Positions 21,516-27,184 of a stretch of 27,184 nt of DNA are shown piece by piece. Position 1 is the first letter of the stretch. Each line of letters opens with the position of its first letter. Source of the stretch: a bacterium (GTDB lineage Bacteria > Bacillota > Clostridia > Oscillospirales > Acutalibacteraceae); assembly GCA_020626545.1 (NCBI GenBank), contig JAHKZS010000122.1:1-27184 (forward strand). The letters are read 5' to 3'. Position numbers and translations under genes: made by a program. The notes under the pieces are model-generated. The model was given only the letters and a program-made list of their open reading frames with translations, was not told where the DNA came from and made no database searches.

Positions 21516-22637
21516 ATGAGGATTTTGTTAGCAGGCGGGGGAACCGCGGGCCATATCAACCCCGCGCTCGCGATAGCGGGATTTATCCGCGGTAAAGATA
21601 AAAACGCCGAGATTTTATTCGTCGGCAATAAAGGCGGAATGGAGGAAACCCTCGTCCCGAAAGCGGGCTTCGATATGAAGTTTATTCATATAAGCGGTTT
21701 CCAGAGAAGGCTCACTCCCGCCGCTATGAAGGAAAATGTCCTTACGCTTAAAAGAACTTTCGATTCCTCGAGAGAGTCCAAGAAGATTATCGAGGAGTTT
21801 AAACCCGATATCTGCGTCGGTACGGGCGGATACGTAAGCGGTCCTGTTCTGAGAACAGCCGCTAAAATGGGAATCCCCACCGTTATCCACGAGCAGAACG
21901 CTTACCCGGGCATCACTAATAAAATGCTCGCCAAAAACGCCAACAAGGTTATGCTCGCCGTTAAGGACGCGGAAAAATACTTCGATAAAAAGAGCAATTG
22001 CGTCGTAACCGGTAACCCCGTAAGACGTGAGATTATCGAGGCTGATAAATATACCGCCCGCAAGGAACTCGGGCTTGACGAACGCCCCGTAGTTCTCTCG
22101 TTCGGAGGCTCACTCGGAGCTAAAAAGATTAACGAGGGTATGGCGGGATTAATCGCCCGCAGCGGTAAAGACGGCGAGTACCAGCATATCCACGGCTACG
22201 GACGTAACGGATTGTGGTTCCCGGATTATATCAGGGAGCGCGGCGTAGACGTTAGAAAATGTCCTAATCTTGATGTGCGCGAGTATATCGACAATATGGC
22301 TACCTGTATGGCGGCGGCTGATTTGGTTATCTCGAGAGCGGGAGCGATTACACTCTCCGAAATTCAGGCTCTCGGCAAGCCCGCGATTTTGATTCCCTCC
22401 CCCAACGTAGCCGAAAATCACCAGTACCATAACGCTATGGCGCTCGTTAACAACAGAGCGGCTGAGATTATCGAGGAGAAGGATTTAACCGAGGAACTCG
22501 TTATCGAAAAAGCCGACAGCTTGCTCAAGGATAAAGATAAGCTCAGGGAATATACCGAAAACTCAAGCAAAATGGCGATAATCGACGCCAACGAGCGTAT
22601 TTATTCAATTATTAAGAAAATCACGGGCGCTATTTAG
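21516..22637 (+). CDS. murG: UDP-GlcNAc:lipid I N-acetylglucosaminyltransferase MurG
   Basis: MurG adds GlcNAc to lipid I to give lipid II on the inner face of the membrane. The 373-residue product has the N-terminal glycine loop LLAGGGTAGHINPALAIA (4-21), CVGTGGYVSGPVL (about 101-113), IHEQNAYPGITNKMLA, VLSFGGSLGAKKIN (C-terminal domain glycine loop) and the UDP-GlcNAc site VISRAGAITLSEIQALGKPAILIPSP with ENHQYHNA. The ribosome binding site GAGGAG is inside the repeat that abuts its start. It ends about 60 bases before murA with no clear terminator. Confidence 0.97.
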   Translation: MRILLAGGGTAGHINPALAIAGFIRGKDKNAEILFVGNKGGMEETLVPKAGFDMKFIHISGFQRRLTPAAMKENVLTLKRTFDSSRESKKIIEEFKPDICVGTGGYVSGPVLRTAAKMGIPTVIHEQNAYPGITNKMLAKNANKVMLAVKDAEKYFDKKSNCVVTGNPVRREIIEADKYTARKELGLDERPVVLSFGGSLGAKKINEGMAGLIARSGKDGEYQHIHGYGRNGLWFPDYIRERGVDVRKCPNLDVREYIDNMATCMAAADLVISRAGAITLSEIQALGKPAILIPSPNVAENHQYHNAMALVNNRAAEIIEEKDLTEELVIEKADSLLKDKDKLREYTENSSKMAIIDANERIYSIIKKITGAI

Positions 22638-22698
22638 TAACAATAAACCGCCGCTCCCATAAAATATAATTGGTATTATGTTTTAAGGGGTGCTTTCG

Positions 22699-23952
22699 GT
22701 GTCAAGATTTGTGGTTAAAGGCGGAAAAAAGCTTTTCGGAGAAATTGAGGTGCAAGGCGCGAAAAACAGCGCTCTGCCCATACTTTCAGCGGCGGTGTTA
22801 ACCCGCGGAGAAAATATTTTTTATAACTGCCCAAGGCTTACGGATGTTGACGCCTGTCTTAGAATTTTACGCTATCTCGGATGTGACGCGAAAGTTCAAA
22901 ACGGCGCCGTTTTAATTAACAGCGACGGACTTTGCGAGAGTGAAATTCCCGATAGCTTAATGCGTGAAATGCGCAGTTCTATCGTGTTTTTAGGAGCTAT
23001 ACTCGCCCGAACCGGTTGCGCTAAGCTCAGTTTCCCGGGAGGTTGCGAGTTAGGTCCGAGGCCGATTGATTTACATCTTAAAGCCCTTAGAAAAATGGGC
23101 GCTAAAATTTCGGAACGCCACGGAAGCCTTGTCTGTAAGGCAGAAAACGGTTTAAAGGGCGCGAGAATCGACTTGTCTTTCCCGAGCGTAGGCGCTACCG
23201 AAAATATCATTCTCGCGGCGGTACTCGCCGAGGGAACTACTACGATTATAAACGCCGCGAGGGAGCCTGAAATCTGCGACTTGTGCGAGTATTTAAACAG
23301 CGCGGGCGCTAAGATTTACGGCTTCGGCGAGGGCGAAATTGTTATAGACGGGGTAGAGGAACTGTACGCGGTTTCCCATAATATTATCCCCGACCGAATC
23401 GTCGCGGCAACGCTGATGTCGGCAGCCGCGGTGACTAAAGGCGAGGTTACGCTGAGAGGCGTAATCCGCAACCACTTAAGCTCAGTTATCCCCGTGTTCG
23501 AGGAAACGGGCTGTAGAATCAGGGTAAACGAAGGCGATTTGTCCATAAGCGCTCCCGAAAGACTGAGGGCTATGCCGCTTGTGAGGACTATGCCGTACCC
23601 GGGCTTTCCGACCGACGCCCAGGCTCCGCTGATGGCGGCGGCTTGCGTGTGTGAGGGAACCTCGGTATTTGTTGAAAATATATTCGAAAATCGTTTCAAG
23701 CACGTCGGCGAATTGAGCCGTCTCGGCGCTGATATAAACGTTCAGGGTAAGGTTGCCGTAGTAAACGGCGTAAAAACCCTCTACGGCGCGCCTGTCGAGG
23801 CTCAGGATTTACGAGGAGCGGCTTCGCTTATAACCGCCGCGCTCGCCGCCGAGGGTACCACCGAGATTGGCGGTATCGAGTATTTGGAACGGGGTTATGA
23901 GGATTTTGAGATAGCGCTCGGCTCGCTCGGAGCCGATGTACGAAAGATATAA
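22699..23952 (+). CDS. murA: UDP-N-acetylglucosamine 1-carboxyvinyltransferase MurA
   Basis: MurA transfers enolpyruvate from PEP to UDP-GlcNAc, the committed step of peptidoglycan synthesis. The 417-residue product has K22-N23 in GAKNSALPIL and the catalytic cysteine C116 in FPGGCELGPRPIDLH (C115 of E. coli numbering), so it is a fosfomycin-sensitive type by that residue. The GTG at 22699 is preferred over the GTG at 22690 because AAGGGG lies 8 bases before it and because the numbering then matches the family. A MurA gene inside the dcw cluster between murG and ftsQ is seen in other Firmicutes. Firmicutes often have a second copy elsewhere. Confidence 0.96.
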   Translation: MSRFVVKGGKKLFGEIEVQGAKNSALPILSAAVLTRGENIFYNCPRLTDVDACLRILRYLGCDAKVQNGAVLINSDGLCESEIPDSLMREMRSSIVFLGAILARTGCAKLSFPGGCELGPRPIDLHLKALRKMGAKISERHGSLVCKAENGLKGARIDLSFPSVGATENIILAAVLAEGTTTIINAAREPEICDLCEYLNSAGAKIYGFGEGEIVIDGVEELYAVSHNIIPDRIVAATLMSAAAVTKGEVTLRGVIRNHLSSVIPVFEETGCRIRVNEGDLSISAPERLRAMPLVRTMPYPGFPTDAQAPLMAAACVCEGTSVFVENIFENRFKHVGELSRLGADINVQGKVAVVNGVKTLYGAPVEAQDLRGAASLITAALAAEGTTEIGGIEYLERGYEDFEIALGSLGADVRKI

Positions 23953-23998
23953 ATTGTCGTATAATTACGGCGGAATGTAAAAGGAAAGGGGTGATAAT

Positions 23999-25507
23999 AT
24001 GGACGAAAGACATCCTCAGCGCAGGCGTAAGCTTTCTCCCAAGGAGATTAAAGCTTTAGAAAAACAGCGCAAAAAACAGCAGGCTATCTACGAAAAGCGT
24101 GAGAAACAAGCCGCTAAAGAGCGTGAAGCCGCGCGTAAACAGGCTCGTAAAAACGCCCATATTAACGAACCCCGGGGTAATGAAAGGCTTTCTCAGCGTG
24201 AGCAAGAGCAAAGACGCCGAGCGGAATACGAACGCCGTCACAGAGCGAACGATAATAACAGCGTCCGTGTTCAGAGTATCGAGGTTGAAGGCGAACGCCC
24301 GATTGAACCTGAGCGCAGAGAAGCTGTCCGCGATAACCGTGAGCGCAGACGTCCCGAACCTAAAAAGGCCGCTAAAGAGCGTAGGCCCGAGGCGAAAAAA
24401 CGCCGAAAGACTATGCCCGATATAATCGAGAAAGAAACCGATAAACGTGTGAGAAATCTCGAAGCCCGCGACCATAAAGACGGCTTTTACGCCGACGAGG
24501 TAGAGATTAGAAAGGCTCAGGCTCAAAAACAGCGCGAGAAACGCCGAGAGAAAATGCCTAAGCCTATTTCACCTCAAAAGCGCAGGGCTAGACGAATTAT
24601 CGCCTATGTTTCGATAATCACCACTGTTATCGTAGTAGGCGCCGTATTATCACTGACAGTTTTATTCAAAACCGAAAACATCTACGTAAGCGGTAATAAA
24701 TACTACGCCGAGGATACTATTATCCGTCTCGCACAGGTGCGCGAGGGCGACAATATATTTATGGCGTCAATGTTCGGCAACTCCAAGGCTGTATCCGACA
24801 GCCTGCCGTATGTAAAGTCCGCGAGCATTAATTTCCAGCTTCCGAACTCAATTGTTATTAATATTGAAAACGCCAAGGAAGCCCAGTGTATCAAGACCGA
24901 CGGAATGTACTTTAAGGTGAGCGAAGAAAATATCCTGCTCGAGCAGGTCGAGAAGAAGCCCAAAAAGCTCACCTCGCTTATCGCTCCTACATTGAAATCG
25001 ACCAATATCGGTGACAAGGTGGAGTTTAAGGACAAGTCCTACACAAAGGCGTTAAACAACCTGACCGAGTGTATTCAGAAGAATAATTACACCAAGATAA
25101 CCGAGATAAATATTAAGTCGATTTCCGATATTTCTATTACATACGATAATCGAATAAAGATAAAAATCGGACTTCCCGAGGCTATTGAGTACAAGCTTAA
25201 AACAGCTTTTGCTATTATTAACGAAAAGCTTGACCCGAACCATACAGGCAGGGTAAAGGGCGTGCTTAATGTTTCCAAGTGTAATAAAACTAAAAAATCC
25301 TACTTTAAAGAGGGCAGTCTCGACGAAACCGAAGAAATTGTTACCCAGCCGACTACCGCCGCTACCGAGGAAACTACGGTAAGGACAACCTTTATAGCCG
25401 CCGAGGAGGAAACTTCCGAGGCTTACGACTATAATGAGGACGGCAATAGTGACGAAAATTATGACGATAATAATGACGAAGAGCCCTATACAGAAGCCGA
25501 GGAGTAA
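23999..25507 (+). CDS. ftsQ: FtsQ/DivIB-type division protein with extended charged termini
   Basis: A bitopic septal protein that scaffolds FtsL and FtsB/DivIC. The 502-residue product is about twice the usual size of the core. It has a cytoplasmic N-terminus of about 198 residues very rich in Arg, Lys and Glu, with long helical coiled-coil-like runs. Then come one membrane segment (about 199-222), a POTRA domain starting FKTENIYVSGNKYYAEDTIIRLAQV (about 223-295, split here as FKTENIYVSGNKYY and AEDTIIRLAQV), and the beta domain (PNSIVINIENAKEAQCI and on). The tail from about 442 is Thr-rich and then strongly acidic. The ATG at 23999 follows AAGGAAAGGGG. Position between murA and ftsZ supports the call; no ftsA follows. 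Confidence 0.9.
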   Translation: MDERHPQRRRKLSPKEIKALEKQRKKQQAIYEKREKQAAKEREAARKQARKNAHINEPRGNERLSQREQEQRRRAEYERRHRANDNNSVRVQSIEVEGERPIEPERREAVRDNRERRRPEPKKAAKERRPEAKKRRKTMPDIIEKETDKRVRNLEARDHKDGFYADEVEIRKAQAQKQREKRREKMPKPISPQKRRARRIIAYVSIITTVIVVGAVLSLTVLFKTENIYVSGNKYYAEDTIIRLAQVREGDNIFMASMFGNSKAVSDSLPYVKSASINFQLPNSIVINIENAKEAQCIKTDGMYFKVSEENILLEQVEKKPKKLTSLIAPTLKSTNIGDKVEFKDKSYTKALNNLTECIQKNNYTKITEINIKSISDISITYDNRIKIKIGLPEAIEYKLKTAFAIINEKLDPNHTGRVKGVLNVSKCNKTKKSYFKEGSLDETEEIVTQPTTAATEETTVRTTFIAAEEETSEAYDYNEDGNSDENYDDNNDEEPYTEAEE

Positions 25508-25683
25508 CAAAAATGCTAATAAATGGCTTAAAATATAATCATTTTTTGTTTTTTAGTTAAAATTTTTTAATTTATATTTACTTTTAAGAAAAAATGTGAT
25601 AGGCTTAATGTGTTAATTTGTGATTAAAAATAATCATTTAATCTGTATATATGTTGGATGAAATTGTTAAGGAGGAAGTAAAA

Positions 25684-26769
25684 ATGGCTTTTGCTTTAGA
25701 AATGGAAAGTGAGTATATGCCTGTTATAAAGGTAATCGGTGTCGGCGGAGGCGGCGGAAACGCCATCAACCGTATGGTTACTATGGAGGTAAAGAATGTT
25801 GAGTTTATCGCCATAAATACCGATGACCACGTTTTAAGATTATCGAAAGCTTCTCAGACCGTACAGATCGGCGAAAAGCTTACTAAGGGTAAGGGCGCCG
25901 GCTCAATGCCCGAAATCGGCCAGAAAGCCGCTGAGGAGAGCAAGGAAGAAATCGCCGCTCTCTTAAAGGACACAGATATGGTATTCGTTACCGCCGGTAT
26001 GGGCGGCGGCACAGGTACAGGAGCCGCTCCCGTAGTAGCTAAAATCGCTAAGGATATGGGAATCTTAACCGCGGCGGTTGTAACTAAGCCCTTCGCTTTC
26101 GAGGGTAAGAGAAGAATGGCTCAGGCTGAGCAGGGTATCCAGGAGCTCGCCGCTTGCGTAGACTCTCTTATCATCGTTCCTAACGAAAGATTAAAATATG
26201 TATCCGAAGCTCCTATCACTCTCCAGAACGCGTTCGCTATCGCTGACGACGTTCTCCGCCAGGGTGTACAGAGTATCTCCGACCTTATCTTAGTCCCCGG
26301 TATGGTAAACCTCGACTTCGCGGACGTTACCGCTGTTATGAAGGACGCCGGTTACGCTCATATGGGTATGGGACTTGCTACAGGTAAGGACAAGGCTACC
26401 GAAGCTGCCGAGGCGGCTATCTCAAGCCCGCTTCTCGAAACCTCTATCGACGGAGCCAAGGGTGTTATTATCAACATCACCGCTTCTCCCGACATCAGCC
26501 TCGAGGATATCGACGCCGCTTCTACTATGATTAAGGATAAGGTATCCGACGACGCGAATATTATCTGGGGTGCCGTAATCGACGAGAATATGGACGACGC
26601 TATCAGCGTAACCGTAATCGCTACAGGCTTTAACGGCGACGGTAAACCCGCAGTCGCTTCTCCCGACGATAACGTTCTTATCGACAACGACGATCCCAAG
26701 GATAAGGATAATACCGACGATGAGGACGACGATACATTCTACGACATTATGTCTATCTTTAATAAATAA
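25684..26769 (+). CDS. ftsZ: Cell division protein FtsZ
   Basis: The tubulin-like GTPase that forms the division ring. The 361-residue product has the GTP-binding [13 protein letters not shown] (about 19-31) and the tubulin signature GGGTGTG (107-113). The T7 synergy loop NLDFAD (209-214) carries the two catalytic Asp. I chose the ATG at 25684 because AAGGAGGAAG lies just upstream; an in-frame ATG at 25651 lacks a site. After the core (about residue 318) there is a short, strongly acidic linker ([17 protein letters not shown]) and a terminal peptide [12 protein letters not shown] that differs from the common DIPxFLRK form bound by FtsA and SepF. The 176-base gap before it is AT-rich. Confidence 0.98.
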   Translation: MAFALEMESEYMPVIKVIGVGGGGGNAINRMVTMEVKNVEFIAINTDDHVLRLSKASQTVQIGEKLTKGKGAGSMPEIGQKAAEESKEEIAALLKDTDMVFVTAGMGGGTGTGAAPVVAKIAKDMGILTAAVVTKPFAFEGKRRMAQAEQGIQELAACVDSLIIVPNERLKYVSEAPITLQNAFAIADDVLRQGVQSISDLILVPGMVNLDFADVTAVMKDAGYAHMGMGLATGKDKATEAAEAAISSPLLETSIDGAKGVIINITASPDISLEDIDAASTMIKDKVSDDANIIWGAVIDENMDDAISVTVIATGFNGDGKPAVASPDDNVLIDNDDPKDKDNTDDEDDDTFYDIMSIFNK

Positions 26770-26782
26770 TTATCAAATTATC

Positions 26783-26810
26783 AGGAGCCGACTAAAGTCG
26801 GCTCCTTTTT
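26783..26810 (+). terminator. Rho-independent terminator after ftsZ
   Basis: A 9-11 bp stem AGGAGCCGAC(T) / (A)GTCGGCTCCT with loop TAAA or AA and five T. It ends the dcw cluster. Confidence 0.93.
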
Positions 26811-26814
26811 CATT

Positions 26815-26916
26815 GTCTTCCTGAGCGAAAACGCCTTTAACGCTGAAGTCGAAGAATCGTGTCATCTTGAGCGGTTGCGGAGCAAATTTCGCGGCAGCGA
26901 AATAGTCGAAAGATCT
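26815..26916 (+). repeat. Two tandem TGAGCG...GTCGAAGAATC intergenic elements
   Basis: Copy 1 (26815-26858) runs from GTCTTCCTGAGCG to GTCGAAGAATC; copy 2 (26861-26916) from GTCATCTTGAGCG to GTCGAAAGATCT, with an inner hairpin TTTCGC-ggca-GCGAAA. This pattern (TCATCCTGAGCGAAG...GAAGGATCT) is a dispersed intergenic sequence that I recognise from many bacterial genomes. The region 26770-27091 has no gene; besides these it holds the terminator, two small hairpins at 26954-26984 and a GCACAAA/TTTGTGC inverted repeat (27020-27047). Confidence 0.65.
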
Positions 26917-26953
26917 TCATAGTTACACAGTTCCCGAAACATCCGAGTTAACC

Positions 26954-26984
26954 TCACGCCGAAGGCGTGAATACCAAGGCGGTA
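26954..26984. other. Pair of small hairpins between ftsZ and the intron
   Basis: TCACGCC-gaa-GGCGTGA at 26954-26970 and TACC-aaggc-GGTA at 26972-26984. Neither has a T-run. They may be remnants of a dispersed palindromic element. Confidence 0.45.
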
Positions 26985-27091
26985 TGTCTGCGCAAAATTA
27001 AACTCTCTTTGTAAGAATCGCACAAATAATATGTACGTTTTTTGTGCAGTATTATTCTTATAAATATGCTAAAATATTCGTATGTCAAGGA

Positions 27092-27184
27092 GTGCGCCAG
27101 TTCGGTGCAGATAATACAGTTTGGTGAAAGTCCGAACCCGACAAAGCTTAGCAAGCAGTCGGTACACAGCCTTGGAGCCGAAGC
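27092..27184 (+). mobile_element. 5' end of a probable group II intron (runs off the right edge)
   Basis: The sequence begins GTGCGCC, the conserved 5' splice-site start of bacterial group II introns (GUGYG). It folds with nested helices expected of domain I: GTTCGG (27100-27105) with CCGAAC (27132-27137), and CCGAC (27138-27142) with GTCGG (27158-27162), plus the GGTGAAAGTCC segment I associate with these introns. The exon binding sites, the reverse transcriptase and domains V-VI lie beyond the window. The insertion point follows TATGTCAAGGA, 282 bases after the ftsZ terminator. It is not an ordinary IIC insertion directly on a terminator. Confidence 0.68.

Noticed and set aside
24056..24526. 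Hydrophobic minus-strand ORF of 156 codons
   Set aside because: It is the antisense shadow of the Arg/Lys/Glu-rich ftsQ N-terminus, whose codon bias produces long open, hydrophobic antisense frames.
27092..27184. Cobalamin riboswitch, suggested by GGTGAAAGTCC
   Set aside because: The Cbl box (GCCACTG) and the rest of the B12 consensus are not visible, while the GTGCGCC start and nested helices fit a group II intron better.

Overview
The window reads as a chromosomal housekeeping region of a low-to-mid GC Firmicute, most likely a Clostridia member of the Oscillospirales/Ruminococcus kind. This rests on gene content and order (ylxM-ffh-rpsP-khpA, rimM-trmD, HPr with both His15 and Ser46, a PASTA-type division PBP, a DivIB-like FtsQ), strong Shine-Dalgarno sequences and near-consensus sigma-A promoters. 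The genus assignment is inference.

Layout. Positions 1-2307 (minus strand) carry phoH, ybeY, dgkA and the 5' part of era. Divergently, a consensus promoter at 2618-2646 drives ylxM and ffh, followed by rpsP and khpA (SRP and ribosome functions). A terminator, two inverted intergenic repeats and a NodB-type deacetylase separate khpA from rimM-trmD. Then come single-gene ptsH (HPr), uvrC, and a rsmD-coaD-coiled-coil operon ending in a strong bidirectional terminator. Facing it on the minus strand are a small VbhA-type antitoxin gene, too short for ordinary ORF calling, and the decapitated N-terminus of its Fic toxin. A large membrane DUF218/YdcF protein follows, also on the minus strand. From 13826 to the terminator at 26810 lies a division and cell wall (dcw) cluster: mraZ (with MraZ boxes at the transcription start), rsmH, ftsL-like, a PASTA PBP, mraY, ftsW, murG, murA, ftsQ and ftsZ. 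murE, murF, murD and ftsA are not between these genes. The window ends in what looks like the 5' end of a group II intron.

The most unusual content is intergenic. A composite repeat family occurs in at least eight copies: before rpsP, inverted after khpA, between mraY and ftsW, and between ftsW and murG. A complete copy has a run of degenerate 7-mers, a short linker, a conserved hairpin and a 3' arm. Before ftsW and murG the 3' arm runs to the start codon and contains the ribosome binding site. Separate 7-bp-period arrays, each with a different unit, begin at or just after the stop codons of the PBP gene, mraY and ftsW. I know of no named element with this architecture, but I could not search databases.

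The genes mainly serve translation and protein targeting (ffh, rpsP, khpA, rimM, trmD, rsmD, ybeY, era), CoA synthesis, repair, and septal peptidoglycan synthesis. All coordinates and motifs were read by eye. Promoters, hairpins and repeat boundaries are sequence matches that have not been tested.
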